From Allobosea sp. Root381 (GTDB lineage: Bacteria > Pseudomonadota > Alphaproteobacteria > Rhizobiales > Beijerinckiaceae), in the NCBI RefSeq assembly GCF_001429395.1, contig NZ_LMJT01000002.1, forward strand, positions 1 through 64,000: a stretch of DNA of 64,000 nt, written 5' to 3'. Below are positions 25,361 to 34,528 of this stretch, piece after piece (the stretch's first letter is position 1; each line of letters begins with the position of its first letter). Below the pieces are notes generated by a model. It ran no database searches, was not told where the DNA came from, and saw only the letters and a program-made list of their open reading frames with translations. The position numbers and the translations under genes were made by a program.

Positions 25361-26293
25361 TCAGGCGAGCGCGGGCAGCACCGCTTCGATGCGCGCGCGC
25401 TCCCTCTCGAGGCCGGGCGGGAGCTTCAGCGCCTGGCCGAGGCTTTCCGCAGGCTCGTCGAGGGCAAAGCCCGGAACGTCGGTCGCAATCTCGAAGAGAA
25501 CGTGGCCGGGCTCGCGGAAGTAGACGGAGCGGAAATAGTTCCGGTCCCTCTGCTCCGTGGTGCGGATGCCGTGGTTCTCCGCGAGTCTGCGCACCATCTC
25601 CTCCTGCGCCGCGTCATCGGCGGCGCGGAAGGCGATGTGGTGGACAGAGCCCGCCCCCTGGCGCGCCGGCAGGAAGCCGCCGGCGATGCGCAGGTCGACG
25701 ACATTGCCCAGCGGCGCCCCTTCCGCCCGGTAGCGGATGAGCGTGTCCTCGCGACCGATCTCGCGGAAGCCGAAGACGTCGCTCAGGATCGCACCCGTGG
25801 GAGCCGCGTCGGCGACCAGCAGGCTGACGCCATGGAAGCCGCGGATCGCATGCTCCACCGGCACTTCCGTGCCGGTCCAGGCGGGTTCGGCCTCGATGCC
25901 GGGCACGCCGACGATCGACAGGCGCATGCCGTCCGGATCGCGGAAGGCCAGCACCGTCTCTCCGAAGCGCTTCACCGGCACGTCATGCGGCACAGCCTGC
26001 TCGACGAAGCGATGAGCCCAGTAGCCGATCGCCCCCGCCGGAACACGGAACACGGTCTCCTGCGTTTCGCCGACGCCGAGCCGGCCAGGAGCAGCATGCT
26101 CCCAGGGGAAGAAGGTCAGGATCGTGCCCGGCGCACCCGCGGCATCGCCATAGTAGAAGTGGTAGGTGCCGGGATCGTCGAAATTCACGGTCTTCTTGAC
26201 CATCCGCAGGCCGAGGACGCGGCCGTAGAAGTCGAGATTGCGACGCGCCGGACCGGCGATCGCGGTGACATGGTGGATGCCGTTGATCTGCAT
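25361..26293 (-). CDS. VOC-family ring-cleaving dioxygenase (MhqO/MhqE-like)
   Basis: 310 residues with duplicated glyoxalase-fold modules: metal ligands visible as HHVT near the start (INGIHHVTAIAG), H of VHHIAFRAAD in the second half, and Glu in HVLFEIATDVPGFALDEP. Similar proteins are hydroquinone-specific extradiol dioxygenases. The start ATG gives the conserved MQINGIHHVT; the 70-residue upstream extension is spurious. It is divergent from the DoxX gene, and the 202-base gap carries an inverted repeat that may bind the nearby LysR protein. Confidence 0.9.
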   Translation of the reverse strand: MQINGIHHVTAIAGPARRNLDFYGRVLGLRMVKKTVNFDDPGTYHFYYGDAAGAPGTILTFFPWEHAAPGRLGVGETQETVFRVPAGAIGYWAHRFVEQAVPHDVPVKRFGETVLAFRDPDGMRLSIVGVPGIEAEPAWTGTEVPVEHAIRGFHGVSLLVADAAPTGAILSDVFGFREIGREDTLIRYRAEGAPLGNVVDLRIAGGFLPARQGAGSVHHIAFRAADDAAQEEMVRRLAENHGIRTTEQRDRNYFRSVYFREPGHVLFEIATDVPGFALDEPAESLGQALKLPPGLERERARIEAVLPALA

Positions 26294-26385
26294 GACTGCA
26301 TTCCTTCCGTCGCTTCGAGGCCGTTCGAGAACGCCTCGTTGGCCAGGAAGATCGGCCCGGGGCGGCCAAAGCGCCAGAGGCATAT

Positions 26386-26403
26386 CATTGCATGAGCGCA
26401 ATG
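26386..26403. promoter_or_regulatory. Candidate LysR operator in the VOC/DoxX divergent promoter
   Basis: CATTGCATGAGCGCAATG has perfect 6-base arms around a 6-base centre, and a further GCATTGCGAT half-site follows about 25 bases on. It lies midway between the divergent VOC and DoxX genes, in the most AT-rich part of the gap. Confidence 0.45.
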
Positions 26404-26495
26404 TAATTTTTGATGTATCGCCATTTGCATTGCGATCGGGAGAGAGCGATCTCTTGCGACGAGACCGAACCGGTCCCGTCACGGAGACTGCCATC

Positions 26496-26921
26496 ATGAT
26501 CGACAATCGCCTCGCCCCTTATGGAGCCCTCGCCCTTCGGGTTGCGCTTGGGTCGATGTTCATCGCCCACGCCTATCTCAAGCTGGTGATCTTCACCCCT
26601 GCGGGTTTCGCCGGCTTCCTCGGCCAAATCGGCCTGCCGGCCTTCCTCGCCTGGCCTATCATCCTGGCCGAACTGATCGGCGGCCTCGCGATACTGACCG
26701 GCTTCTACGGCCGCTACGTCTCGCTGCTGCTCCTGCCGGTGCTGCTCGGCGCGCTCGCCGTCCATGCTCCGAACGGCTGGTTGTTCAATGCCCCCAATGG
26801 CGGCTGGGAATATCCCGCCTTCCTGGCACTGGCCGCCCTCGCCCACGGCCTGATCGGTGACGGCGCGCTGGCGCTGAAGCCCGCCCGCCTGCCGGCGCTG
26901 CGTGCCCCCGTCACCGCCTGA
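26496..26921 (+). CDS. DoxX family membrane protein (MhqP-like)
   Basis: 141 residues with four membrane helices (ALRVALGSMFIAHAYLKLV, WPIILAELIGGLAILTGFYG and two more) and the DoxX Y-x-K/G-x-F pattern. DoxX proteins act at the membrane in thiol/quinone redox stress, but the mechanism is not settled. It is next to the VOC dioxygenase and a LysR gene as in quinone-stress loci. Confidence 0.88.
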   Translation: MIDNRLAPYGALALRVALGSMFIAHAYLKLVIFTPAGFAGFLGQIGLPAFLAWPIILAELIGGLAILTGFYGRYVSLLLLPVLLGALAVHAPNGWLFNAPNGGWEYPAFLALAALAHGLIGDGALALKPARLPALRAPVTA

Positions 26922-26990
26922 GCGATGCGCCCGCGCCTTCCCGCTTCCGCTCCGTCATCAGGGCCTGCAGGCCTTGATGACGGCGCTGCC

Positions 26991-27974
26991 ATGCCCGACA
27001 CTGCCGGCATGACCGCATCGATGAAGACTCTCGCCTGGGACGATTTCCGGCTGATCAAGGCGATTGCCGACCGGCGAGCCCTGCCGGCGGCGGCGAGTTC
27101 GCTCGGGCTCAATCACTCGACCGTGTTCCGCCGCCTCGGCCAGATCGAGGAGGCGCTCGGCGTCAAGCTGTTCGAGCGGCATCGCAGCGGCTATGTGGCG
27201 ACGCCGGCCGGCGACGAGATGGCGCAACTCGCCGAGCGGGTCGACGGCGACATCACCGCCTTCGCCCGCAGGCTCGCCGGGCAGGAGATCAAGCCGGCGG
27301 GCGAGTTGCGCGTCACCACCAACGACACGCTGCTGGTCGACCTGCTGACGCCGGTCTTCGCTGCCTTCCTGGTGCAGTGCCCCGACATCCGCCTCGACAT
27401 CCTGCTCAGCAACCAGTCGCTCAACCTGTCGCGGCGCGACGCGGATGTTGCGATCCGGGCGACCGACAACCCGCCCGAGACGCTGGTCGGCCGCCGTCCC
27501 GCCCGCATCGCCTGGGCGCTCTACGGCCGCGGCGCCGATTTCGCCGATGGCGGCGAAGTGGCGATGGAAAGCCTGTGGCAGCGAAACTGGGTCTCGCTCG
27601 GCGAACAGTTCGGCGCCCTCAAGGCCGTGCGCTACCTCCACCAGCATGTCGCGCCCGAGCGCATCGTCTACAAGGTCAACACCGTGCTCGGCCTGGCCGA
27701 GGCGGTCGAGGCCGGCATCGGCGTCGGCTTCCTGCCCTGCTTCATCGCGGACACCAGGCCGGGCCTGACCCGCCTGGCACAACCCGATCCGGGCTTTGCG
27801 GCCGATCTCTGGTTGCTGACGCATCCGGATCTGCGTCATTCCCCTCGCGTGCGGCTTTTCCTTGACTTCATGGCCGGCGAACTCGCCCGGATGAAGCCGC
27901 TGATCGAAGGCGCGCTGGCGATCTCGCCGCGCGTGACAACCGCCTCCGCGCCAGACGAAGTCCTCACATCATGA
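26991..27974 (+). CDS. LysR family regulator
   Basis: About 327 residues. The helix-turn-helix is LPAAASSLGLNHSTVFRRLGQIEEALGVKLFERH (centre LGLNHSTVFRRL), a variant with TVFRR where most have AVSRQ, shared by a subgroup of LysR proteins. Start choice is uncertain: ATGs at 26991, 27009 and 27021 are all in frame and none has a strong ribosome site. It follows the DoxX gene in the same direction and probably controls the VOC/DoxX pair. A small gene overlaps its stop by ATGA. Confidence 0.85.
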   Translation: MPDTAGMTASMKTLAWDDFRLIKAIADRRALPAAASSLGLNHSTVFRRLGQIEEALGVKLFERHRSGYVATPAGDEMAQLAERVDGDITAFARRLAGQEIKPAGELRVTTNDTLLVDLLTPVFAAFLVQCPDIRLDILLSNQSLNLSRRDADVAIRATDNPPETLVGRRPARIAWALYGRGADFADGGEVAMESLWQRNWVSLGEQFGALKAVRYLHQHVAPERIVYKVNTVLGLAEAVEAGIGVGFLPCFIADTRPGLTRLAQPDPGFAADLWLLTHPDLRHSPRVRLFLDFMAGELARMKPLIEGALAISPRVTTASAPDEVLTS

Positions 27975-28114
27975 CCGGCGACTGGAGTTTCCTCCCTTGG
28001 CTGTTGCTGGTCGCGATCCCGCCCGGCTTGGCGTTGGCCGGCTACTGGGCGCGCGGACGTGCTCGCGACACCCCGCCAAAGGTCCCACCGGGCGACCCCG
28101 GCAATCCGACCTGA
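27971..28114 (+). CDS. Small membrane protein coupled to the LysR gene
   Basis: 47 residues starting MTGDWSFLPWLLLVAIPPGL, one membrane helix, then a basic stretch and a Pro/Gly-rich tail. Its ATG overlaps the LysR stop (ATGA), strong evidence that it is translated. No family is known. It ends seven bases before a strong hairpin terminator. Confidence 0.55.
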   Translation: MTGDWSFLPWLLLVAIPPGLALAGYWARGRARDTPPKVPPGDPGNPT

Positions 28115-28120
28115 ACGAAA

Positions 28121-28154
28121 AATCACCCGCGACGGAGAGCCGTCGCGGGTGATT
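28121..28154. terminator. Bidirectional rho-independent terminator
   Basis: A perfect 15-bp stem (AATCACCCGCGACGG and its complement) with loop AGAG. On the minus strand it runs directly into five T, so it ends the DUF892 gene, and from the plus side it would also stop the LysR/small-protein transcript. Confidence 0.9.
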
Positions 28155-28177
28155 CAGGAATCGGGGGACGATGCGGG

Positions 28178-28681
28178 TTACGCCGCCTTGCGGTTGATGC
28201 CGTCTTCGGCAAGCTTGGATAGCTTGTCGTCCGCCGCGTATTCCTCGTCGAGATTCTGCTTCAGCAGGCTGGCGCAGTCCTCGCGCCCGAGCTGCTTCGC
28301 CCAGGCCGCGAGCGTGCCGTAGCGGGTGATCTCGTAGTGCTCCACCGCCTGGGCGGCGGCGATGATCGCGGCATCGAGCACCTGCTTGTCGTCGACCTCG
28401 CCCGCGACATCGTCGGCTTCCTTCAGGATGCCGTCGATGGCCGGGCAGTTGACGGCCTTCACCTCGGCGCCGTGCTGCTTGAAGACCTGCTCGAGGCGCT
28501 TGATATGGCCTTCGGTCTCCTTGCGATGCGCTTCGAGCCCCTGCTTGAGCTTGGCGTCGGTCGCCTTGTCGATCATCTTCGGCAGCGATTTGTGAATCTG
28601 CTTCTCGGCGTAATAGACGTCCTGCAGCTGATGGACGAAAAGATCGTCCATCGTCTTGATGTCCTTGGAAAAAAGACCCAT
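28178..28681 (-). CDS. Ferritin-like DUF892 (YciE/YciF family) stress protein
   Basis: 167 residues, all helical. It opens KTMDDLFVHQLQDVYYAEKQ with the E of AEKQ, and has ETEGHIKRLEQVF and AVEHYEITRYGTL, which supply Glu/His ligands of a di-metal four-helix bundle. Members are induced by osmotic or stationary stress. The ATG gives the standard MGLFSKDIKTM start. It has its own terminator. Confidence 0.93.
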   Translation of the reverse strand: MGLFSKDIKTMDDLFVHQLQDVYYAEKQIHKSLPKMIDKATDAKLKQGLEAHRKETEGHIKRLEQVFKQHGAEVKAVNCPAIDGILKEADDVAGEVDDKQVLDAAIIAAAQAVEHYEITRYGTLAAWAKQLGREDCASLLKQNLDEEYAADDKLSKLAEDGINRKAA

Positions 28682-28888
28682 GTCGCGCTCCTGTCGGTGA
28701 TCGCTGGAAAGAACGAACCGGCATGCCCGCAGGCGATGCGCTTCCCCTTCCCGTCGAACGTCGGCCACCGCGATGGGTTCCGCTGTCCGGCATATCTTTC
28801 CGGCCGGTGGGAGGCTCAAGACGGCTCGCTGCGAGGGCGATGCCGTGTCGCGGTTCCATCCGGCGCCCGCCTGCTCTAGGCTTGCCGC

Positions 28889-29059
28889 ATGGAGATGCTC
28901 GTACCCCTCATGATCGGCCTGACACTGATCTGGCTGATCGGCCGCGGCACGCCTTGGAACGCCAAGCTGCTTACCCTCGCCGTCACGCTCGCAGTGATCG
29001 TCCTGATCGTCCTGCTGGAACGTGGCGGCTACTGGCCCGAGGCCTTCCGGCGCGGCTGA
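28889..29059 (+). CDS. Small hydrophobic protein, two membrane helices
   Basis: 56 residues starting MEMLVPLMIGLTLIWLIG, a short basic loop (GRGTPWNAK), then LLTLAVTLAVIVLIVLL and a polar end. The composition and charge placement are those of a real membrane protein, but no family is recognised. It lies between the DUF892 and SMR genes, both of which run the other way. Confidence 0.5.
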   Translation: MEMLVPLMIGLTLIWLIGRGTPWNAKLLTLAVTLAVIVLIVLLERGGYWPEAFRRG

Positions 29060-29069
29060 CGGCATCGCC

Positions 29070-29384
29070 TCAGGCGACCAACTTCAACCCGACGATGCCG
29101 GCGACAATCAGGGCGATGCAGGCGAGCCGCAGCGCGCCCGCAGGCTCACCCAGCAGGACGATGCCCAGCGCCGCGGTCCCGATCGTGCCGATTCCGGTCC
29201 AGATCGCATAGGCGGTCCCCACCGGCAGGCTCTTGAGAGCGAGGCCGAGCAGGCCGAGGCTGACCACCATGCTGGCCAGCGTCAGGACGGTCGGCACCAG
29301 GCGGGTGAAGCCGTGGGTGTATTTCAGGCCGATGGCCCAGCCGACCTCGAACAGTCCGGCGATGAAGAGATAAAGCCAGGCCAT
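29070..29384 (-). CDS. sugE: SMR family transporter, SugE/Gdx type
   Basis: 104 residues and four membrane helices. It begins [20 protein letters not shown] with the essential Glu in GLFEVGW, followed by KYTHGFTRL as in the SugE/Gdx branch rather than EmrE. Gdx proteins export guanidinium by proton antiport; some members give resistance to quaternary ammonium compounds. It is a single gene without the paired SMR partner. Upstream RNA could form one ACGA-loop hairpin (see findings). Confidence 0.93.
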   Translation of the reverse strand: MAWLYLFIAGLFEVGWAIGLKYTHGFTRLVPTVLTLASMVVSLGLLGLALKSLPVGTAYAIWTGIGTIGTAALGIVLLGEPAGALRLACIALIVAGIVGLKLVA

Positions 29385-29601
29385 GGCGACGCTCCTCGGC
29401 AACAGGGCGCGAACGAGCGCGCCTGACGGAAGGCAGTCCCGAGGTCGTCCCCGGCGCACAAGCGATGTTGTCGCCTTACAATGGCATCAACACAATCGGC
29501 CGGCCTCCCCCGGAAGTTGTACACAGCCGGATCCGGTCTCGATCTTGCCCGCGCATCTGCTACCGACCTAGCTATGCCGCTGGGGAACGTCTGGGGCTAA
29601 C

Positions 29602-30081
29602 ATGCTGAAAATTCGAATTCTTGTAGTGGCCGCCACGGCGGCCGCTCTGGGCGGCTGCGCGACCGTCACCCGCGGCACGACCAGCCAGGTGACGATTACG
29701 AGCGAGCCGGCGGGAGCCGAGGCCCGCTCGTCACTGGGACATGCCTGCACCGCGACACCCTGCACGTGGGAGGTCAGCCGCAAATCGGAGTTTGTCGTGA
29801 ACTTTTCGAAGGACGGCTACACCGAGACGCAGGTTCCGGTTTCGACGCGCGTCGCCGGAGCGGGCGCGGCCGGCTTCGCCGGCAACGTGCTGATCGGCGG
29901 TCTTGTCGGCATGGGCGTCGATGCCGCGACCGGCTCGACGCTGGAGCATTATCCGAATCCGGTGCTTGCCAGCCTGCAACCGCTCAAGAAAGCCGCTGCC
30001 GATCATCGTAGGCAACGGCCGCTGGTTCGCCGAGCGCCCGCCGACCGTCCGAGAGCCGAGCCGGGCGTGCCGCAGAGCTGA
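29602..30081 (+). CDS. PEGA-like lipoprotein
   Basis: 159 residues. Residues 1-19 are a lipoprotein signal ending LGGC (lipid on Cys 19). Next comes TVTRGTTSQVTITSEPAGAEA, a PEGA-type beta domain, then a Gly/Ala-rich hydrophobic stretch (AGAGAAGFAGNVLIGGLVGM). The end is an arginine-rich tail (about 130-159) unlike the rest, so a late frameshift may have replaced the natural C-terminus. Predicted outer-membrane or periplasmic location. Confidence 0.75.
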   Translation: MLKIRILVVAATAAALGGCATVTRGTTSQVTITSEPAGAEARSSLGHACTATPCTWEVSRKSEFVVNFSKDGYTETQVPVSTRVAGAGAAGFAGNVLIGGLVGMGVDAATGSTLEHYPNPVLASLQPLKKAAADHRRQRPLVRRAPADRPRAEPGVPQS

Positions 30082-30088
30082 CGACAGC

Positions 30089-30592
30089 TCAGGCGGGCTC
30101 GGCCGGTGGCTGGAGAGCTCTGTCGAGGATGCGCTTGCATTCGCCGAGCTCGGCCAGCACGGCGGTCAGGAGCGTCATGTCGTCGAGCCCCGGCGGCACC
30201 GGCGCCCGCGACGGGCCGTCCTGCCGTGGCATCCCATCGGCCCCGGAACGGGCGACCTCCGGCGGCGGGCCGATCGGCGCGCCGCGGCCGATCGCCTGGA
30301 CATGGCGCGCGCCCTGCTCCTTGAGGATGCGCTGGAGCCCCTTGATCGTGTAGCCCTCGCCGTAGAGCAGCCGGCGGATGCCCTTCAGCAGCGCGACGTC
30401 GTCAGGGCGGTAATAGCGTCTGCCGCCGCCGCGCTTGAGCGGCTTTATCTGGGAGAAGCGCGTTTCCCAGAAACGCAGGACATGTTGAGGAATATCGAGG
30501 TCTTCGGCGACCTCGCTGATGGTGCGGAAGGCATCTGCGCTCTTGGTGTCCATCTCGGCCTCTTCATCGCCGTTGTGGAACTCCAGGCTCAC
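30089..30592 (-). CDS. MerR family regulator next to ihfA
   Basis: 167 residues with the MerR helix-turn-helix [25 protein letters not shown] and [15 protein letters not shown]. In place of a metal- or drug-binding domain it has a linker and a short C-terminal helix ([19 protein letters not shown]). This protein is found beside ihfA in many alphaproteobacteria; its targets are not well known. It overlaps the ihfA stop by four bases and is co-transcribed. Confidence 0.9.
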   Translation of the reverse strand: MSLEFHNGDEEAEMDTKSADAFRTISEVAEDLDIPQHVLRFWETRFSQIKPLKRGGGRRYYRPDDVALLKGIRRLLYGEGYTIKGLQRILKEQGARHVQAIGRGAPIGPPPEVARSGADGMPRQDGPSRAPVPPGLDDMTLLTAVLAELGECKRILDRALQPPAEPA

Positions 30593-30903
30593 TCGTCCTC
30601 GCCCTCACTCAACTGCCCGTTGATGCGGGCCTTCAGCACGTTCGAGGGCTTGAAGACCATGACACGACGGGGCTCGATCGGGACCTCGACTCCCGTCTTG
30701 GGATTACGCCCGATTCGCTCGCCCTTGTCGCGTACGACGAACGAGCCGAACGACGAAAGCTTGACGTTCTCGCCGCGGGCGACCGCATCGCAGATCTCGT
30801 CGAGCACGGATTCGACAAGCTTCGACGACTCGGTCCGCGACAGGCCGATCTTCTGATACACGGCCTCGCACAGATCGGCCCGCGTAACGGTTTGCCCCGA
30901 CAT
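30589..30903 (-). CDS. ihfA: Integration host factor alpha subunit
   Basis: 104 residues, start [21 protein letters not shown], with the HU/IHF arm motif [23 protein letters not shown] bends DNA as an alpha/beta heterodimer in recombination, replication and promoter architecture. It follows fabH in the plsX-fabH-ihfA-merR order usual for the class. The 188-base gap before fabH probably carries its own promoter. Confidence 0.96.
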   Translation of the reverse strand: MSGQTVTRADLCEAVYQKIGLSRTESSKLVESVLDEICDAVARGENVKLSSFGSFVVRDKGERIGRNPKTGVEVPIEPRRVMVFKPSNVLKARINGQLSEGEDE

Positions 30904-31091
30904 TCATATCCTCCAAGGCGTTAGTCGGCGGTGGGCGTGCCACCTGCTCTTCGCCATTACGGACGGCGGACGCTAGGCGTACCCGCGGTCCCGGTCAATC
31001 CTCGAACGGCCAGAATGAGGCCCACCCGAGAGAAATCGGACGAAAAATGGCGATAATTCGTCTAAATTCGACGGGTTTCTCGCCTAACGGC

Positions 31092-32060
31092 TCACCAGCG
31101 GATCAAGGCGGAGCCCCAGGTGAAGCCGCCGCCCATCGCCTCGATCAGCACGAGCTGGCCGCGCTTGATGCGGCCGTCCGCATGCGCCTCGGCAAGGGCC
31201 AGCGGAATCGAGGCCGCCGAGGTGTTGCCGTGCCGGTCGACCGTAACCACGACGCGCTCATGGCCGATGCCGAGTTTGTCTGCAGTGGCGTCGATGATGC
31301 GGCGATTGGCCTGGTGCGGCACGAACCAGTCGATGTCGTCCCCGCTCAGCCCGGTTTCCTCGAAGGTGTGACGCACCGTCTCGGCGAGCTTGACGACGGC
31401 GTGCCGGAAGACCTCCTTGCCCTCCATGCGGAGGAAGCCGACCGTCTTGGTCGAGCCCGGCCCGCCATCGACATAGAGCTTGTCGGTGTAACGGCCATCC
31501 GAGCGGATATGGGTGGCGAGCACGCCGCGGTCCGCAAGCGTGCCATCGCCGGGCGCCGCCTTCATCACCACCGCGCCAGCCCCGTCGCCGAAGAGCACGC
31601 AGGTGGTGCGGTCCTCCCAGTCGAGGATGCGGGAGAAGGTCTCGGCGCCGATCACGATCGCGGCCTTGGCAGCGCCGCTGGCCAGGAACTTGTCGGCCGT
31701 GGCCAGCGCGAAGACGAAGCCGGAGCAGACCGCCTGCAGGTCGAAGGCGGCGCCGCCCTCGATGCCGAGAGCAGCCTGGATCTGCGTTGCGGTGGCGGGA
31801 AAGGTGTGGTCCGGCGTTGCGGTCGCCACGATGATGAGGTCGATCTCGTCGGCCTCCATGCCGGCATCGGCAAGCGCGGCCCGTGCCGCCTTCAGCCCGA
31901 TCACCGAGGTCGTCTCGTGATCGGCCGCGACATGGCGCTGACGGATGCCGGTGCGCTGCACGATCCACTCGTCGCTGGTGTCGATACGCTCGGCCAGCTC
32001 GGCATTGGTGACGATGCGAGCGGGAAGATAGGAGCCGCAGCCCACGATGTGAGAACGCAT
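31092..32060 (-). CDS. fabH: 3-oxoacyl-[acyl-carrier-protein] synthase III
   Basis: 322 residues with the catalytic triad visible: Cys in [13 protein letters not shown], His in [12 protein letters not shown] and Asn in [11 protein letters not shown]. It condenses acetyl-CoA with malonyl-ACP to start fatty acid synthesis. The ATG giving [15 protein letters not shown] is used; a TTG three codons earlier is an alternative. It follows plsX by 21 bases. Confidence 0.96.
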   Translation of the reverse strand: MRSHIVGCGSYLPARIVTNAELAERIDTSDEWIVQRTGIRQRHVAADHETTSVIGLKAARAALADAGMEADEIDLIIVATATPDHTFPATATQIQAALGIEGGAAFDLQAVCSGFVFALATADKFLASGAAKAAIVIGAETFSRILDWEDRTTCVLFGDGAGAVVMKAAPGDGTLADRGVLATHIRSDGRYTDKLYVDGGPGSTKTVGFLRMEGKEVFRHAVVKLAETVRHTFEETGLSGDDIDWFVPHQANRRIIDATADKLGIGHERVVVTVDRHGNTSAASIPLALAEAHADGRIKRGQLVLIEAMGGGFTWGSALIRW

Positions 32061-32081
32061 TTTGGACAAGGACGCGTTTCC

Positions 32082-33173
32082 CTATTGGATGGCGGCCGAC
32101 GGGGCGGCCGCTTCCTGCTGCGCCGCGGCTTCTTTCTGGGCCGAGGCTTCCTGCCGGGCAGAAGCGGCGACCATCTCGCGTACCTTCGCCATCAGGTTCT
32201 CGCGCGCCATCTCATAGCCAAGCTCCGTGGCGCTCGCGAAGCCGACTGCATCCGTGCCGCCATGGCTCTTGATGACGATCCCCTCGAGGCCGAGAAACAC
32301 GCCGCCATTGACCTTGCGCGGATCCATCTTGTCCTTCAGCGCCGCAAAGGCGCCGCGCGCGAACAGATAACCAATCTTGGCCATCAGCGAGCGGCTCATT
32401 GCAGCCTTTAGATAGGAACTGATCTGGCGAGCGGTACCCTCTGCCGTCTTCAGCGCGATGTTTCCGGTGAAGCCCTCGGTGACGACGACGTCGACCGTGC
32501 CCTTGCCGAGGTCGTCACCCTCGACGAAGCCGTGATAGCTCAGATGCGGCACGTTGCCTTCGCGCAGGATGCGCCCGGCCTCCTTCACCGCCTCGACGCC
32601 CTTGATCTCCTCGACGCCGACATTCAGCAGGCCGACCGTCGGGCGGTCGAGGTCGAAGACGACGCGGGCCATGGCCGCACCCATTACCGCCAGATCGACG
32701 AGATGGCGGGCATCCGCACCGATCGTCGCGCCGACATCGAGGACGATGCTCTCCCCGCGCACGGTCGGCCAGAGGCAGGCGATGGCGGGGCGGTCGACCT
32801 CCGGCATCGACTTCAGGCAGAATTTCGACATCGCCATCAGCGCGCCGGTATTGCCGGCCGAGACGGTCACGTCCGCCTCCCCGGTCTTGGTCGCGTCGAT
32901 GGCGCGCCACATCGAGGATTTGTAGCGGCCATAGCGCAGCGCCTGGCTGGGCTTGTCGTCCATCTTCACCGAGACCTCGGTGTGGTGGAAGGTCGTCACC
33001 GCCTTGAGCTTCGGGTGCTGGTCGAGCAGTGGCAGGACCTGCCCCTGATCTCCGAAGATCACGAAGCGGGCATCGGGCCGGCGCTCCAGCGTCAGCGCAG
33101 CACCTGGGATGACGATGGCGGGGCCGTGGTCCCCGCCCATCGCATCGAGCGCGATTGTAACCGGTCGTGTCAT
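32082..33173 (-). CDS. plsX: Phosphate acyltransferase PlsX
   Basis: 363 residues with [19 protein letters not shown] at the start, [14 protein letters not shown] and [18 protein letters not shown] near the end. It makes acyl-phosphate from acyl-ACP for phospholipid synthesis with PlsY. The C-terminal 30 residues are an Ala/Gln/Glu-rich extension absent from most homologues. Gene order before fabH is standard. Confidence 0.96.
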   Translation of the reverse strand: MTRPVTIALDAMGGDHGPAIVIPGAALTLERRPDARFVIFGDQGQVLPLLDQHPKLKAVTTFHHTEVSVKMDDKPSQALRYGRYKSSMWRAIDATKTGEADVTVSAGNTGALMAMSKFCLKSMPEVDRPAIACLWPTVRGESIVLDVGATIGADARHLVDLAVMGAAMARVVFDLDRPTVGLLNVGVEEIKGVEAVKEAGRILREGNVPHLSYHGFVEGDDLGKGTVDVVVTEGFTGNIALKTAEGTARQISSYLKAAMSRSLMAKIGYLFARGAFAALKDKMDPRKVNGGVFLGLEGIVIKSHGGTDAVGFASATELGYEMARENLMAKVREMVAASARQEASAQKEAAAQQEAAAPSAAIQ

Positions 33174-33288
33174 GGAGTGATGGTTGATCCCAGGAGCGGC
33201 CGACCTTCAATCCGGGGCGGCTCGATGCGGGCGGGACAATAGCGACTTGGACGCTCGCTGCAAGCCGCGGCGACGCCGTGACGGAGCG

Positions 33289-33843
33289 TCACTCGCTGCG
33301 CTTCAGCCGCGCCAGCGCCGCGAAAGGCGACTCGGGCGGCTCTTCCGGCGCCGGCTCGGCGAAGGCCACGCCGGGCTTGCGCGGATAGGGGTCGAGCGCG
33401 AGGGCGAGGAACTCCAGCGTCACCGCGCCGAGATCGATCACGCCATCGACGATCGGCTCGGGGGGGTCTTCCTCGTTGAGCCTGACCTCGATGTCGATCT
33501 CGCCGGCATCCTCGCCCGCCTTGCGCCGCGGCGCGTCCGGCTCTTCCGGCGCAAAATCGAGCTTCAACGGCGCGACCAGGGAAACCGGAAACGGCTCGAG
33601 CGTGACGACGCAGAGCTGGTGCAGCGCAGCCTTGATCTCGCCTTCGAGCTTGACCCGCTCGCCGCTGCGCGAAAGCGTGTAGCGGGCATCGAGCGACTCG
33701 ACGGATGGCAGGTCCAGCATCCCGGCGATGCCCTCGCGCTCCGAAGCTTCCGCCTGCACGGAGATGACGGTGCCGCGCAGCTTGATCGCGTCGACCTTGA
33801 CGGGCCGCTGCAGCGGCAGCGGCGATGCGGATTCAGGCGCCAT
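33289..33843 (-). CDS. DUF177 (YceD-like) protein
   Basis: 184 residues: the early KLRGTVISVQAEASEREGIAG, a middle strand with LEGEIKAALHQLCVVTLEPF (the family C-x-R/V-T-L-E-P pattern), acidic EIDIEVRLNEEDPPEPI, and the end SPFAALARLKR. YceD/DUF177 is tied to 23S rRNA and L32 supply in other organisms. The ATG is chosen because it lies just inside the upstream chaperone gene; the longer frame is arginine/proline-rich and not conserved. Confidence 0.88.
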   Translation of the reverse strand: MAPESASPLPLQRPVKVDAIKLRGTVISVQAEASEREGIAGMLDLPSVESLDARYTLSRSGERVKLEGEIKAALHQLCVVTLEPFPVSLVAPLKLDFAPEEPDAPRRKAGEDAGEIDIEVRLNEEDPPEPIVDGVIDLGAVTLEFLALALDPYPRKPGVAFAEPAPEEPPESPFAALARLKRSE

Positions 33844-34387
33844 GGTTCGCCTCCGTCTGGGTGAGGGCCGGGAACAGGGCGGCGCCGGACAGGATGGCGT
33901 CGAGATCGAACTCAGCAAGCTTGTCCTGCGCCCGGCGGGCGAAACCGGCGAGCAGGATGGCCCCTTCGCCGGACTGCGGATCCGGGCTGGCGTTGCGGCG
34001 CAGGGCCTCGACCAGTTCCTCCGGCTGCTGCGCCAGCAGCGCCGCCTCGTAGGCCTGCAGGCGGCCGTAGAACATCTGGCCGATCTTCTTCATGCGCTTG
34101 GGCACGGCGATGTCGCTGACGCCGCCATTGCGGAAGCCGAGCTCGAGATAGGCGAAGCAGGCATCGACGAGCTCCTGCGCCAGATCGGCTGCCGGCGCCG
34201 GCAGCTTGCGCAGGCGCCGCAGCACGAGGAAGACATGCAGCGTCAGTGATTCGAAGCGGCCTTCGAAACTGTCGGGCACCCCGCCTTGGAGATAGAGCGC
34301 AGGCTGGCGCGAGGCCTCCGCGATCTGCGCGAACAGCGCATCGACCGGAGCCCGCCTTTCCTGGCGCTTGCCGAAAAAACCGAACAT
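33833..34387 (-). CDS. Ubiquinol-cytochrome c chaperone (CBP3/UQCC1-like)
   Basis: 184 residues, mainly helical. YLQGGVPDSFEGRFESLTLH is followed by VFLVLRRLR, VDACFAYLELGFRNGGVSD and RMKKIGQMFYGRL, typical of the CBP3-type assembly factor for cytochrome bc1. It overlaps the DUF177 start by 11 bases. It is divergent from bamE across about 140 bases. Confidence 0.9.
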   Translation of the reverse strand: MFGFFGKRQERRAPVDALFAQIAEASRQPALYLQGGVPDSFEGRFESLTLHVFLVLRRLRKLPAPAADLAQELVDACFAYLELGFRNGGVSDIAVPKRMKKIGQMFYGRLQAYEAALLAQQPEELVEALRRNASPDPQSGEGAILLAGFARRAQDKLAEFDLDAILSGAALFPALTQTEANHGA

Positions 34388-34528
34388 TATCTAAGCATCT
34401 CCGGCCGGCGGTTCCGGGAACGTCCGTGCCTTGCCAAAGCCATCCTCGGGCGTTACGCCAACCTCCACCTGTTTGACAAGCGGCTTGGGGTTTGCCCCAT
34501 TGCCGCAGTGCCACTGGATGCCCTCCCC

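Noticed and set aside
30000..30081. Frameshift at the end of the PEGA-like lipoprotein
   Set aside because: The arginine-rich tail looks odd, but no other frame continues the domain convincingly, so I kept the gene as intact with a note.
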